64,000 bases of DNA from Deltaproteobacteria bacterium. GTDB lineage: Bacteria; Myxococcota_A; UBA796; UBA2385. Where the stretch lies: positions 1-64,000 of the forward strand of contig JAGYJW010000034.1 of assembly GCA_018401435.1 (NCBI GenBank), read 5' to 3'. The notes beneath the pieces were generated by a model. That model saw only the letters and a program-made list of their open reading frames with translations, was not told the DNA's origin and searched no databases. This document shows positions 32,952 through 43,696 of the stretch, piece after piece; within the stretch, counting starts at the first letter, position 1, and each line of letters opens with the position of its first letter. The position numbers and the translations under genes were made by a program.

Positions 32952-34612
32952 GGCCCCTGCTGCCCCTGCTGCCCCTGCTGGCCCTGCTGGCCTGCGCCCC
33001 CGACCCGGCGCCCATCCCCGCCGAGCTCGCTGAAGATGAAGTCAGCGAGCCCGTTCTCGTCCCCTTGGACCCGCCCCGGCTGCTGCGCCGCATGAGCCTC
33101 GACCTGCAAGGCCGCCTGCCCGAGCCGGAGGAGCTTCACCGGGTGGCGGCCGACCCCGAAGCCTGGACCGAGATCGTGGCGGCCTGGATGGCGGGCCCGG
33201 AATTCGAAGAGCGCATGGTGGAGCTGCTGGCCGAGCGCTGGTGGACCCGCATCGACGTCTACGACGTGGTCTACCAGGACTACGGGCTGGGCCCCCAGGA
33301 CGAGTTCGCCTTCGAGGAGAATGTGGGGGAGGAGCCGCTTCGCCTGATCGCCCGCAGCATGGCCGAGGACCGGCCCTGGGGCGAGGTGGTGCTGGCCGAC
33401 CACACCCTGGCCACCCCCCTGCTCACCCGGCTGTGGCCCCTGGAATTCACCGGCGACGTACCGGCCGAGGGCGAGTGGGCCGAGGCCCGCTACACCGACG
33501 GTCGGCCCGCTGCCGGCGTGCTGGCCACCAATGGCCTGTGGTGGCGCTACTCCACCAACGAGTCCAATATGAACCGCGGACGGGCGGCGGCCATCTCGCG
33601 GCTGCTGCTCTGCGAAGATGTGCTGGCCCGGCCCATCAGCTTCACGGCGGCCGACACGGATGTGGCCAACCCCGAAGAAGCCATTCGCACCGATCCCGCC
33701 TGCCAGGCCTGCCACGCCAGCCTGGATCCGGTGGCCGCCAGCCTCTTCGGCTTCTGGTGGCTCACCCTCTACTCCCGCATCGAAGAGGACCGCTACCACC
33801 CCGAACGCGAGGCCCTGGCCGAGGAGATCATGGGCCAGGCGCCGGCCTGGTATGGCGAGGAGATCACCGGCCTGTCGGATCTGGGCGTACACATCGCGCG
33901 GGACAGCCGCACCTATGCCTGCGCCGTCGAGGGCTTCGCCAGCCTGCTGTGGCGCCGGCCCACCACCCCCGACGACCAGCCGCGCCTGGAGGCCGCCCGG
34001 GTGGCCTTCTTGCAGGCCGAAGCCCGGCCCCAGGCCCTGCTGATGGCCCTGCTGGCCTCTCCCGAGTACCAGGCTGGCGCCGTGGCCGAAGGCGCCCGAG
34101 GCAGCGTAGAGGCCAGGGAGCGCACCGCCCGCATGCTCTCCCCCGCCCAGCTCGACGGCATCGGCCGGGGCCTGGTCAACCTGCAGTGGCGGCGCCATGG
34201 CTTCGACCAGCTCCGCAACGACGCCATTGGCTACCGGGTGCTGGCCGGCGGGGTGGATGGTTCGATGCTCACCCAGGCCCAGGCCGATCCGGGCCTGACC
34301 TGGGTGCTGGTGACCCAGCGCTGGGCCCAGGCGGTGGCCAGCCTGGCCGTGAAGTACGAGCTGGAGGAGCGATCCGAAGCGGTGATCCTCGCGGGAGCCA
34401 CCCCGGAGATCAAGCCCGGCGAGGCCGAGTTCGACCGCGCGCTGGGCAGCATCTGGTGGCGTCTGACGGCGACGGAGCTGCCCGAAGCCGAGCGGGCGGC
34501 CTATTCTGAGCTGTGGTTGGCGGTCGAGGCCGAGAGCGGCGGCGACGTCTTCCAAGCCTGGCGCAGCACCCTCACGATGATGTTGCGGGACCCGGCCTTC
34601 TTGTCCTATTGA
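32948..34612 (+). CDS. DUF1549/DUF1592-like exported protein with CxxCH
   Basis: A 554-residue lipoprotein (MRPLLPLLPLLALLAC). Early PRLLRRMSLDLQGRLPEPEEL resembles the DUF1549/DUF1592 families of planctomycete-type cytochrome proteins. Later RTDPACQACHASLDPVAASLFGFW carries a CxxCH and the CHxxxDP feature typical of DUF1588/DUF1585 domains. Those families usually accompany DUF1501 proteins. A role in extracellular or periplasmic oxidation is inferred; the substrate is unknown. The start overlaps the previous stop by four bases. Confidence 0.85.
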   Translation: MRPLLPLLPLLALLACAPDPAPIPAELAEDEVSEPVLVPLDPPRLLRRMSLDLQGRLPEPEELHRVAADPEAWTEIVAAWMAGPEFEERMVELLAERWWTRIDVYDVVYQDYGLGPQDEFAFEENVGEEPLRLIARSMAEDRPWGEVVLADHTLATPLLTRLWPLEFTGDVPAEGEWAEARYTDGRPAAGVLATNGLWWRYSTNESNMNRGRAAAISRLLLCEDVLARPISFTAADTDVANPEEAIRTDPACQACHASLDPVAASLFGFWWLTLYSRIEEDRYHPEREALAEEIMGQAPAWYGEEITGLSDLGVHIARDSRTYACAVEGFASLLWRRPTTPDDQPRLEAARVAFLQAEARPQALLMALLASPEYQAGAVAEGARGSVEARERTARMLSPAQLDGIGRGLVNLQWRRHGFDQLRNDAIGYRVLAGGVDGSMLTQAQADPGLTWVLVTQRWAQAVASLAVKYELEERSEAVILAGATPEIKPGEAEFDRALGSIWWRLTATELPEAERAAYSELWLAVEAESGGDVFQAWRSTLTMMLRDPAFLSY

Positions 34613-34618
34613 GCCCGG

Positions 34619-36502
34619 ATGCCACCGATGCGCGCCTTGCCCTTGATGCTCCTGCTGGCCTGCTCGATGGCCCCGACCGAAGCGCAGGATCCCGGGCCGG
34701 ACTGGGGCCGGGATGCCGACGGCGATGGCGACGGCGATGGCGATGGCGAGACCGGCGGGACGGCAGCGATCGACGCCGATGGCGATGGCTGGGCGGCGGA
34801 CCAGGACTGCCAGGACGACGACGCCAGCATCCACCCCGGTGCCGCCGAGATCTGCGATGGCATCGACCAGGACTGCGATGGCGCGGCGGACGACGGCGTG
34901 CCCAACGACGGCGCGGGCTGCCGGGATCCGGGCCCCCCCGACTTTCCCGAGACCGTGGGCGTGGTGCACATCACCGTGCGCACCGGCGACGGCCTGACCG
35001 ATGGCACCGACGACGGCATGGACGCCTGCTTGGGCCCCGACCGCTGCCTGTCCCTGAACAAGGCCGACTGGAATGACCTGGAGACCGGCCTGCTGGATGT
35101 GCAGGTCTTGGAGGGCCTGGGCTGGTCCCGCGCCGATCTGACCGGCTTCTCCCTTCAGACGCGGGGGGGCGCCAACCAGTGGCGCCCGAGCTGCTACGAG
35201 GTGCGCCTGGACGGCGATCCCATCGCCTGCAGGGATGGCCTGGACCTGCGCATCGGCAACGAAGGCAGCGAGCTTCCCCTCTGGCAGGATCCCGACGGCT
35301 GGGGCCAGACCTGCACGACCTGCTTTGATTCGCCCATCACCCATGGCCCGCTCGTGGGGGCCACCGGGTCGGACCGCGCCCGCATCTGGTTCCGCGCCGA
35401 CGCCACCCGGCCCGTGCGGCTGCGGGTGGCGGACAGCGCCAGCGCCCTGGCCAGCGCCGCTCCCGTGGCCATCCGCTACCCCTCAGCCTCCGCTGACTTC
35501 GCCGAACAGGTCGATGTTCTGGGCCTTCGTCCGGGCACGACCTGGCACTACGACCTGGAGGTGGCCGGGATCCGCCTGGGCCCCTGGACCTTCACCACCG
35601 CACCCGCCGACGACGAGCCCACCCACCTGCGCCTGGCCTTCGGATCCTGCAGCCGCTTGGACGATCAGCCCATCTTTGGTGTGATCGCGGCCACCAACCC
35701 CGACATCTTCCTATTCATCGGCGACAACCACTATGGCAATACCGCCGACCTGGCGGCCTTGCGGCAGTGGTACCGCTGGGGGCTGGAGCGCCCCTTGCGC
35801 ACCGAGGCCCTGCAGGGCCGCACGGTGCTCGCGACCTGGGACGACCACGACTTTGTGGGCAACAACACCGATGGCAGCGCGCCAGGCAAAGAGAACGCCT
35901 TGCGGGCCTTCGCCGAATACCAGCCCAACGGGTCCTATGGGATCGAAGGTGTGGACGGCGTCTTCAGCCAGCATCGGTGGGGGCAGGTCGCGATCTTCCT
36001 GCTGGATGATCGCTACTGGCGCGGACTGGAGGACTCGATCCTGGGGGATGCCCAGGAGGCCTGGCTGCTGGACGCCCTCGAAAATAGCGACGCCGCCTTC
36101 AAGCTGGTGGCATCGGGCAGCCAATTCACGATGGAGGGCAGCAGCGACTCCTGGGCCGCCTTCCCCGCCGCCCAGGCCCGCTTCCGGCAGGCCCTGGTGG
36201 ACCGCAATATTGAAGGCGTGGTGCTGCTTTCGGGCGATATCCACCGCAGCGAGCTGCGCCTGCTGCCTGGGGCCACGGGCGGCTATGACCTGCCCGAGCT
36301 GACCTCCTCCCCCCTGGCCAATTCGCAGAGCACCTGCCGCTCCGATGCCGAGCTTCGGGACTGCGTGGATGACGACAACAGCTTCGTTCTCATCGAGATC
36401 GACGGGCGGCTTCCCGACCCCACGCTCACCGCCACGGTGATCGATGGTGCCGCCACCGAGCGGGCCACCTGGACCCTCGCGCGGAGCGACCTGAGCCTGT
36501 AG
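34619..36502 (+). CDS. PhoD-like phosphatase with calcium/metal-binding N-terminus
   Basis: A 627-residue lipoprotein (MRALPLMLLLAC). The N-terminus has an acidic repeat (DGDGDGDGDG), then a metal-binding motif DADGDGWAADQDCQDDDASIHPGAAEICDGIDQDCDG typical of myxobacterial surface proteins. The C-terminal half is a PhoD-type metallophosphatase/phosphodiesterase: LAFGSCSR, FLFIGDNHYGN, TWDDHDFVGNN, VVLLSGDIHRSELR. The DNHYGN/DDHD/GDIHRSE set gives the binuclear metal ligands. Seven bases after the DUF1592-like gene, it ends the exported operon. Likely acts on phosphomono- or diesters outside the inner membrane. Confidence 0.9.
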   Translation: MPPMRALPLMLLLACSMAPTEAQDPGPDWGRDADGDGDGDGDGETGGTAAIDADGDGWAADQDCQDDDASIHPGAAEICDGIDQDCDGAADDGVPNDGAGCRDPGPPDFPETVGVVHITVRTGDGLTDGTDDGMDACLGPDRCLSLNKADWNDLETGLLDVQVLEGLGWSRADLTGFSLQTRGGANQWRPSCYEVRLDGDPIACRDGLDLRIGNEGSELPLWQDPDGWGQTCTTCFDSPITHGPLVGATGSDRARIWFRADATRPVRLRVADSASALASAAPVAIRYPSASADFAEQVDVLGLRPGTTWHYDLEVAGIRLGPWTFTTAPADDEPTHLRLAFGSCSRLDDQPIFGVIAATNPDIFLFIGDNHYGNTADLAALRQWYRWGLERPLRTEALQGRTVLATWDDHDFVGNNTDGSAPGKENALRAFAEYQPNGSYGIEGVDGVFSQHRWGQVAIFLLDDRYWRGLEDSILGDAQEAWLLDALENSDAAFKLVASGSQFTMEGSSDSWAAFPAAQARFRQALVDRNIEGVVLLSGDIHRSELRLLPGATGGYDLPELTSSPLANSQSTCRSDAELRDCVDDDNSFVLIEIDGRLPDPTLTATVIDGAATERATWTLARSDLSL

Positions 36503-36511
36503 CGGCCGGGC

Positions 36512-36907
36512 TCAGCCGGGGCGGTTTCGCATGTGGTCGGCCACCTGGGCGAAGCTGCGGCTGAGGTCGGCGCGCAGGGCCTCATCGGCCACGATCTCGT
36601 CCAGCGCCCCGTTCATGCAGAGCATCCACTGGGCGGCGGCCGCGTCGTCGATGGCGAAGGCCATGTGCCGGCGGCGCAGGCGCGGGTGGCCATACTCCTC
36701 CCAATAGAGCGGGGGGCCGCCCAGCCAGCCGGACAAGAACTTATACAGCTTGTCCCTGGCTTCTGACAGGTCTGGGTTGTGCATGGCCCGAATGGGCGCG
36801 GCCTCGGAGAGGCGGTCCATGCGATCGTAGAAGGCGGCCACCAGGGCGCGCACGGCCGGGTCGCCGCCCATGCGGGTATAGGGCAGGCTGGGGTCCAGAT
36901 CGGTCAT
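36512..36907 (-). CDS. Group II truncated haemoglobin
   Basis: A 131-residue globin. It has the trHbII hallmarks: an N-terminal YTRMGGDPAVRALVAAFYDRM, then KFLSGWLGGPPLYWEEYGHPRLRRRHMAFAID with the proximal His, then the G-helix Trp AQWMLCMNGAL. It probably binds O2 or NO and supports detoxification or redox sensing. Six bases separate it from hutU on the same strand, upstream in the same transcription unit's end. Confidence 0.92.
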   Translation of the reverse strand: MTDLDPSLPYTRMGGDPAVRALVAAFYDRMDRLSEAAPIRAMHNPDLSEARDKLYKFLSGWLGGPPLYWEEYGHPRLRRRHMAFAIDDAAAAQWMLCMNGALDEIVADEALRADLSRSFAQVADHMRNRPG

Positions 36908-36913
36908 GGGGTC

Positions 36914-38575
36914 CTACTCTGTGATGCCGGGAATGCGGACGCCGCGCTCTTTGGCGACGTCGATGGCGCGGTCGTAGCCGGCGTCTGCGTGGCGCAACAC
37001 GCCCATGCCCGGGTCGCCGGTGAGCACGCGCTCGATGCGGCGGGCGGCGGCGTCGGTGCCATCGGCCACGATGACCTGCCCGGCGTGCAAGGAGTAGCCC
37101 ATGCCCACGCCGCCCCCGTGGTGGAAGCTCACCCAGGAGGCGCCGTTGACCGCGTTGAGCAGGGCGTTGAGGATGGGCCAGTCCGCCACTGCGTCCGACC
37201 CGTCCTTCATGGCCTCGGTCTCGCGGTTGGGGGAGGCCACGCTGCCGCAGTCCAGGTGGTCCCGGCCGATGACCAGCGGGGCCTTGACCCGACCCCTTCG
37301 CACCAGCTCGTTGAAGGCCAGGCCGGCCTTGGCCCGCTCGCCATAGCCCAGCCAGCAGATGCGGCTGGGAAGGCCCTGGAAGCGCACCCGCTCGGCCGCC
37401 AGGGTCAACCAGCGCTCCAGCGCGGCGTCCTGGGGGAAGAGCTCCCGGATGACCTGGTCGGTGGTGTAGATGTCCTGGGGGTCGCCCGACAGGGCCGCCC
37501 AGCGGAAGGGGCCCTTGCCCTCGCAGAAGAGCGGCCGGATATAGGCCGGCACGAAGCCGGGGAAGGAGTAGGCCGTGTCCGGATCCAGGCCCCCGTCCAC
37601 CGCGCCCGCCCGCAGGTTGTTGCCATAGTCGAAGGTGTGGGCGCCCCGGGCCTTCAGCGCCACCATCGCCCGCACATGATCGGCCATGGTGGCCAGGGAA
37701 CGGGCCTTGTAGGCGTCGGGATCGGCGCAACGCAGGGCGTCGGCCTGGGCGAGATCGAGCCCCCGGGGCACATAGCCATTGAGGGGGTCATGGGCGGAGG
37801 TCTGGTCGGTGAGCAGGTCGGGGGTGAAGCCGGCCTCCAACAGGGCTTCCAGGCCAGGGGCCGCATTCATCACCACGCCCACGCTGCGGGCGAGGCCCTG
37901 GGAGGCCCAGCCCTTGACCCGCGCGATGGCTTCGTCCACGCTGTCGGCGATCTCGTCGAGGTAGCGCGTCTCGATGCGCCGCTGGGCCCGGTGGGGGTCC
38001 ACCTCGAAGGCCAGACAGGCCGCACCGGCCATGGTGGCGGCCAGGGGCTGGGCCCCGCCCATGCCGCCCAGGCCCGCCGTGACCACCACCCGCCCGGCGA
38101 GATCGGCGGTGCCGAAGTGCTGGCGTCCGGCCTCGCAGAAGGTCTCGTAGGTGCCCTGCAGGATGCCTTGGGTGCCGATGTAGATCCAGGACCCGGCGGT
38201 CATCTGGCCATACATCATCAGCCCCTTGCGCTCCAGCTCGTAGAAGTGCTCCCAGTTGGCCCACCGGCCCACCAGGTTGGAGTTGGCGATGAGCACCCGG
38301 GGGGCGTCGGCGTGGGTGCGCATGATGCCCACCGGCTTGCCCGACTGCACCAGCAGGGTCTCGTCGTCGCCCAGATCGCGCAGCGAGGCCACGATGGCGT
38401 CAAAGGCCTCCCAGCTGCGGGCCGCCCGGCCATTGCCCCCGTAGACCACGAGGTCTTCGGGGCGCTCGGCCACATCGGGGTCGAGGTTGTTCATGAGCAT
38501 GCGCAAGGCGGCCTCCTGCACCCAGCCCTTGCAGCTCAACTCCGACCCTCGGGGGGCCCGGATCACCCGCTTCAT
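36914..38575 (-). CDS. hutU: Urocanate hydratase
   Basis: A 553-residue urocanase, full length for the family. It converts urocanate to imidazolonepropionate in histidine degradation with tightly bound NAD+. Clear signatures: GKPVGIMRTHADAPRVLIANSNLVGRWANW, then GRVVVTAGLGGMGGAQPLAATMAGAACLAFEVD (NAD-binding glycine loop), then ERVRFQGLPSRICWLGYGERAK and the conserved NGASWVSFHHGGGVGMGYS. No other hut gene lies in the window. The truncated haemoglobin gene follows downstream. Confidence 0.97.
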   Translation of the reverse strand: MKRVIRAPRGSELSCKGWVQEAALRMLMNNLDPDVAERPEDLVVYGGNGRAARSWEAFDAIVASLRDLGDDETLLVQSGKPVGIMRTHADAPRVLIANSNLVGRWANWEHFYELERKGLMMYGQMTAGSWIYIGTQGILQGTYETFCEAGRQHFGTADLAGRVVVTAGLGGMGGAQPLAATMAGAACLAFEVDPHRAQRRIETRYLDEIADSVDEAIARVKGWASQGLARSVGVVMNAAPGLEALLEAGFTPDLLTDQTSAHDPLNGYVPRGLDLAQADALRCADPDAYKARSLATMADHVRAMVALKARGAHTFDYGNNLRAGAVDGGLDPDTAYSFPGFVPAYIRPLFCEGKGPFRWAALSGDPQDIYTTDQVIRELFPQDAALERWLTLAAERVRFQGLPSRICWLGYGERAKAGLAFNELVRRGRVKAPLVIGRDHLDCGSVASPNRETEAMKDGSDAVADWPILNALLNAVNGASWVSFHHGGGVGMGYSLHAGQVIVADGTDAAARRIERVLTGDPGMGVLRHADAGYDRAIDVAKERGVRIPGITE

Positions 38576-38716
38576 GACGATCTCCGCGCTGCGGCTCTCC
38601 GGGGGGAGCCCCCGGTCCGGGGCCCTAACCGGTTGCCCCCAAACGCAGAGACGCGCGGGCCCGGCGAAGGGCGCGCGCGTCGCAGAAATCCGCCGCCAAA
38701 GCAGCGAATGGGGCGA

Positions 38717-39007
38717 TCAGGCCTTGGACTTGCGCAGGTTGCTGTCGCGCTCGCGGTTCTCTTCGGCGATGCGGGCCGACACCATCTCGGGGGTCACGAT
38801 GACCTCCTGTTCGGGCGCCCTGCCGTTGTAGATGAAGTGCACATTCGAGGGCCGGGCCAGGTGGGCGCAGTCCTCGAGGGCCTCCAGCTGGGCGTCGTAG
38901 TCGGCGCGGGTGGTCAGCCCGCGCTCGATGTGCCGGTCGACGGTGCGGATGTCGAAGATCTCGGTTTCACGGAGCTTGAACTCGATCTTTTCCATGTCGG
39001 GTCCCAT
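38717..39007 (-). CDS. Conserved small protein next to rpoZ
   Basis: A 96-residue charged protein (84 to 97 depending on the start; ATG 38995 gives MEKIEFKLRETE and is equally possible). It begins with a beta strand (IEFKLRETEIFDIRTVD) and an acidic helical region (ADYDAQLEALEDCAHLARP). The phrase VHFIYNGRAPEQEVIVTPEMVSARIAEENRERDSNLRKSKA follows. It lies 29 bases downstream of rpoZ on the same strand and is probably co-transcribed. I do not recognise the family. Confidence 0.75.
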   Translation of the reverse strand: MGPDMEKIEFKLRETEIFDIRTVDRHIERGLTTRADYDAQLEALEDCAHLARPSNVHFIYNGRAPEQEVIVTPEMVSARIAEENRERDSNLRKSKA

Positions 39008-39036
39008 GTCTATAAGGGGGTGCGCAGCGGGCCCGT

Positions 39037-39378
39037 TCAGGCCATCGGGGGCAGATCGTCGTCGTCCGCAGCCGGGGGCAGGTCGTCGTCGGCGGCCGGG
39101 GGCAGATCGTCGTCGTGGGCCGGGGGCAGGTCTTCGCGGCTGGAGGGGCCGGCGAAGGTGCGCAGGGCCTCGTTCACGTCGAAGCGGCTGGCGTCCACGC
39201 CGACATAGCCGGCCGCGATCTCCCGCAGGGCCGTCACGACCTCCTTGTTGGTGCGGTCGTCCTCGATCATGACGTCTTCACCGCGGATCAGCTGCTTGGC
39301 ACGCTCGGCGGCGATGAGGACGAGGGCGAAGCGGTTCGGGATCTCTTCGAGGCTGTCCTCGACGGTGATGCGGGCCAT
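39037..39378 (-). CDS. rpoZ: DNA-directed RNA polymerase subunit omega
   Basis: A 113-residue protein from ATG 39378, preceded by GGGAG. The N-terminal 75 residues are omega: MARITVEDSLEEIPNRFALVLIAAERAKQL, then NKEVVTALREIAAGYV. Omega helps RNA polymerase assembly and ppGpp response. The C-terminus is unusual: an acidic, repeated Asp/Leu/Pro/Ala tail with four DDLPPA-type units absent from typical omegas. Confidence 0.93.
   Translation of the reverse strand: MARITVEDSLEEIPNRFALVLIAAERAKQLIRGEDVMIEDDRTNKEVVTALREIAAGYVGVDASRFDVNEALRTFAGPSSREDLPPAHDDDLPPAADDDLPPAADDDDLPPMA
39048..39130 (-). repeat. Tandem repeat in omega subunit tail
   Basis: Four imperfect units of about 24 bases with the core GGGGGCAG[AG]TCGTCGTC (plus-strand reading) encode the DDDLPPA repeats at the end of rpoZ. 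Length variation between strains would be expected. Confidence 0.85.
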
Positions 39379-39510
39379 CGGTGGACTCCCAATTCGGGTG
39401 TGGAGGGGATTGCGCGGCGCCGCCAAACCCTGGGCAGGGGGCGACGGATCGGCGTCGTCGTCGACGAGCCCTGCGCAGCCGGCGAGAGGTAGCCGCGCCC
39501 GGCGCCGCCG

Positions 39511-40128
39511 TCAAGCCGCCAGGCGGCGCATCCGGGCCAGGCGCCGGTCGGCGGGAGCCCGCCAGAAGTCGCGAAGATCGGCCAGCATGGCCGAGGCGTG
39601 GGGGTGCAGGTCGAGCTCCTGGCAGAGGCCCGCGGCGAGGCGCCCGGCGGTGCGGTAGCGCTCCCGCTCTTCGGGGGACAGCCCAGGCTGGAAGCCCGCA
39701 TCGCGGAAGAGCCGGGCCCGCCACTCCTCTGCCCGGTCCGGTCGGTGCAGCCGGGCGCAGACATATTTGTCCACCTCGGCCTGGGCCTCCAGCTCCAGCA
39801 GGCGCACCGGCTCGGATCGCCGGGCCCGCTCCACCAGCATCAAGAAGTGGCTGACGCCCTCGATGGCCGCGCAGAGGGCTGAGAAGCAGTCGTCCAGGGC
39901 GCGGGTCGGGCAGCCCGCCCGGTCGAGGGCCGCGAGGTGGGCGCCATCGACCCACACCGCCAGATCCACCCCATCGTCGCTCTCGCGCACCAGCACCCAC
40001 TCGTCGGCGGGCCGGCGGTCGCTGCCCAGCACCTCGGCCAGCTGACCGTCGTCCACCACGAAGTCGCAGACATCGGGGGCGCTGACCCGGTAGACCGCCT
40101 CCAGCTGGCGCTGGATCAGGCTCAGCAC
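39511..40128 (-). CDS. Conserved protein of unknown function
   Basis: A 205-residue protein from GTG 40128; its start overlaps the upstream gene's stop (GTGCTGA). It begins LSLIQRQLEAVYRVSAPDVCDFVVDDGQLAEVLGSD and contains GVDLAVWVDGAHLAALDRAG, FSALCAAIEGVSHFLMLVERARRSE and LELEAQAEVDKYVCARL. Mixed alpha/beta, no signal peptide, no catalytic motif. Tight coupling with the 40122-40754 gene implies a shared role. Confidence 0.8.
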   Translation of the reverse strand: MLSLIQRQLEAVYRVSAPDVCDFVVDDGQLAEVLGSDRRPADEWVLVRESDDGVDLAVWVDGAHLAALDRAGCPTRALDDCFSALCAAIEGVSHFLMLVERARRSEPVRLLELEAQAEVDKYVCARLHRPDRAEEWRARLFRDAGFQPGLSPEERERYRTAGRLAAGLCQELDLHPHASAMLADLRDFWRAPADRRLARMRRLAA

Positions 40129-40754
40129 GTGCCATCTCCGCTGCCCGGCCGCATGGGCACCACGCCCAGCTCGCGCAGCCGGGCCGCCGCCCGGGGGCTG
40201 CCCGTACTCAGCCACTCCTCGTAAAGCCGCAGCACGTCCACGTCGCGTTCGGTGTTGCCCCCCGCGCGCAGGGCCTCGCGCACCTCGCGCAGCACCTCGG
40301 TGCAGGCGGCGAAGCGCCGGGCCAGCTCGGCATAGACCTCGTCCAGGCCCCGTCCGCCGCCCTCCCCCACCACCGCGCCCCGGGGGGCCGCAAGCAGCGA
40401 GGACAGCCGTTCATAGGCCGTGGAGCCCATGTTGACGTAGTAGTCCACACCCACCGAGCAGCGCTTGAGGCTGCCTCGGAAGAAGCCGGCCCGGTACAGC
40501 GCCTGGTCGCCCAGCTCCCGGTAGCTGCGAATGGCCTCGCTGCGGCCGCCCTGGGCAGCCTGGATGTGCAGCTCGGCCAGGGTGTCGGGCTGGTCGCGCT
40601 CGCTGCGCTGCACCCCCCGCTCCACCAGCAGGTTCGTCAGGTAGTAGACGCCGTCCTCGCTGAGCGGCGAGCCCGCGGCCTGGACCGCGGTATCCACCTG
40701 CTCGTGGAAGAAGTCGAAGAGGTTGGGGGCGGTTGAGAGGCCTCGGCTGCTCAT
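40122..40754 (-). CDS. Conserved protein of unknown function
   Basis: A 210-residue soluble helical protein: APNLFDFFHEQVDTAVQAAGSPLSEDGVYYLTNLLVERG, DTLAELHIQAAQGGRSEAIRSYRELGDQALYRAGFFRGSLKR and VGVDYYVNMGSTAYERLSSLL. The strongly patterned GDxALYxxGFF and DYYVxMGxxAY segments suggest a conserved family, which I recall only as a hypothetical protein of myxobacteria. Overlaps the downstream gene by seven bases. Confidence 0.85.
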   Translation of the reverse strand: MSSRGLSTAPNLFDFFHEQVDTAVQAAGSPLSEDGVYYLTNLLVERGVQRSERDQPDTLAELHIQAAQGGRSEAIRSYRELGDQALYRAGFFRGSLKRCSVGVDYYVNMGSTAYERLSSLLAAPRGAVVGEGGGRGLDEVYAELARRFAACTEVLREVREALRAGGNTERDVDVLRLYEEWLSTGSPRAAARLRELGVVPMRPGSGDGTC

Positions 40755-40832
40755 GCTCTCCTCCTATACCTGACCGATGAAGCTGGGTTTTCGTTCAACA
40801 GGCGAATGGCGGCACTTTTCTCGGACCTGGGC

Positions 40833-40860
40833 TTGACTGGCTAGAGGTGGTGACTACAAC
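40833..40860 (+). promoter_or_regulatory. Candidate sigma-70-type promoter for groESL
   Basis: TTGACT and TACAAC are separated by 16 bases, 140 bases before groES. It sits upstream of a leader with two hairpins. No CIRCE inverted repeat (TTAGCACTC-type) was found, so HrcA control is not supported. Confidence 0.4.
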
Positions 40861-40873
40861 TGCCAGCGCATCG

Positions 40874-40942
40874 GGACGGGTCTCCCACCCGTCCTTCCCT
40901 GAGAGACGCCGGCCGCATGGGTTCGTGGACCCTCCCGTCCAC
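40874..40942 (+). promoter_or_regulatory. groESL leader with two hairpins
   Basis: Two inverted repeats lie in the untranslated leader: GGACGGG/CCCGTCC (40874-40894, seven-base stem) and GTGGAC/GTCCAC (40925-40942, six-base stem). They precede the ribosome site by about 45 bases. A post-transcriptional control role is inferred only. Confidence 0.4.
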
Positions 40943-40999
40943 ACCTGGCTGCAAGGCAGAACCACCCCCACTACGGCACCCAAAGCCGGAGGTTGAGGA

Positions 41000-41296
<297 letters not shown>

Positions 41297-41306
41297 TCGG
41301 CGCCTG

Positions 41307-41357
41307 AAGGGCCCCCAACCCGGCGGCATCGACTGCCGGGTTGGTCCTGGGCCCCTT
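41307..41357 (+). terminator. Hairpin between groES and groEL
   Basis: AAGGGCCC...GGGCCCCTT encloses a second stem CCAACCCGGC/GCCGGGTTGG, giving a long, GC-rich structure 11 bases after groES. No U-run follows. It could protect the groES 3' end or reduce groEL read-through, adjusting the ratio of the two proteins. Confidence 0.5.
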
Positions 41358-41449
41358 CGGCCCTGTCCCTCAATCCAATCGCGACCGGGTGCATTCGCGC
41401 CCCGTGTCGCAGCCCCCCTCTTGAATCGCAAGAACTGGAGAATGCCACC

Positions 41450-43063
<1,614 letters not shown>

Positions 43064-43078
43064 GCCCCCTCGGTGGAC

Positions 43079-43117
43079 GCGCCCCCGGGGCCTTCGGGCC
43101 TCGGGGGCGCCTGCGTT
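43079..43117 (+). terminator. Rho-independent terminator after groEL
   Basis: A 14-base stem (GCGCCCCCGGGGCC / GGCCTCGGGGGCGC, one G-U pair) closes on a TTCG tetraloop and is followed by CTGCGTTTT. It lies 16 bases after the groEL stop and also ends the convergent gene at 43130. Confidence 0.88.
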
Positions 43118-43129
43118 TTGGGGCCCCGC

Positions 43130-43696
43130 CTATCGGTCCTCGTCCAGCCCCTTGCCCCGACCCCAGGGGTAGATGCGCGCCCCCAGGGTGGCATCCCAGC
43201 CGGCCCGTACGTCGGGCAGCAGCAGCAGCACCGGCGCGACTTCGAGGTAGACGTCGAGGGCCTGGCTGCGGGGCAGCAGGCCGATGCCCACGGGCACCCG
43301 CAGGCCCAGGCTGGTGCCCTGGTTGATGGCCTTGCGGTCGTCGTCGGTGGCGGCCAGCAGCAGGCGCCCGCCGATGCCCACATAGAGGGGGTAGCGAAGC
43401 TCCGGCGTGGACTCGGACTCGAAGAGGACGAGGTTGCGCAGGTAGTCGGCGCTCAGGTGCAGGCGCGACTTGGACAGGCTCCAGCCCACGGTGCCCTGCA
43501 GGGCGGTCCAATCGCCGGGCCGCATGGACAGGGCGATGCCGGCGGGATCCCCAAGCGCGATGCCCAGGCCCGGCCCCACGGGAGCGCCCTCCAGCCCCGT
43601 CTCTTGGGTGGTCTGGCCGATGGCCATGGGCTGGGCCGCCGCCGGCGTGGCGGACATGACGAAAAAAGCAGCTGCAAACGCAGTCTTTCGATTCAT
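43130..43696 (-). CDS. Exported beta-rich protein, possible outer-membrane protein
   Basis: A 188-residue protein with signal peptide MNRKTAFAAAFFVMSATPAAAQ. The mature part is Gly-rich beta strands (GPGLGIALGDPAGIALSMRPG; SRLHLSADYLRNLVLF; YPLYVGIGGRLLLAA; DVYLEVAPVLLLLPDV), compatible with an outer-membrane beta-barrel or beta-sandwich. Its start overlaps the upstream TPR-type gene's stop by four bases. No family recognised. Confidence 0.78.
   Translation of the reverse strand: MNRKTAFAAAFFVMSATPAAAQPMAIGQTTQETGLEGAPVGPGLGIALGDPAGIALSMRPGDWTALQGTVGWSLSKSRLHLSADYLRNLVLFESESTPELRYPLYVGIGGRLLLAATDDDRKAINQGTSLGLRVPVGIGLLPRSQALDVYLEVAPVLLLLPDVRAGWDATLGARIYPWGRGKGLDEDR

Noticed and set aside
32864..35344. 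Long minus-strand open frame (about 826 codons) over the DUF1592/PhoD genes
   Set aside because: Shadow of two strongly supported plus-strand proteins in a GC-rich genome.
40755..40999. CIRCE element for HrcA control of groESL
   Set aside because: No TTAGCACTC-N9-GAGTGCTAA or near match in the leader.
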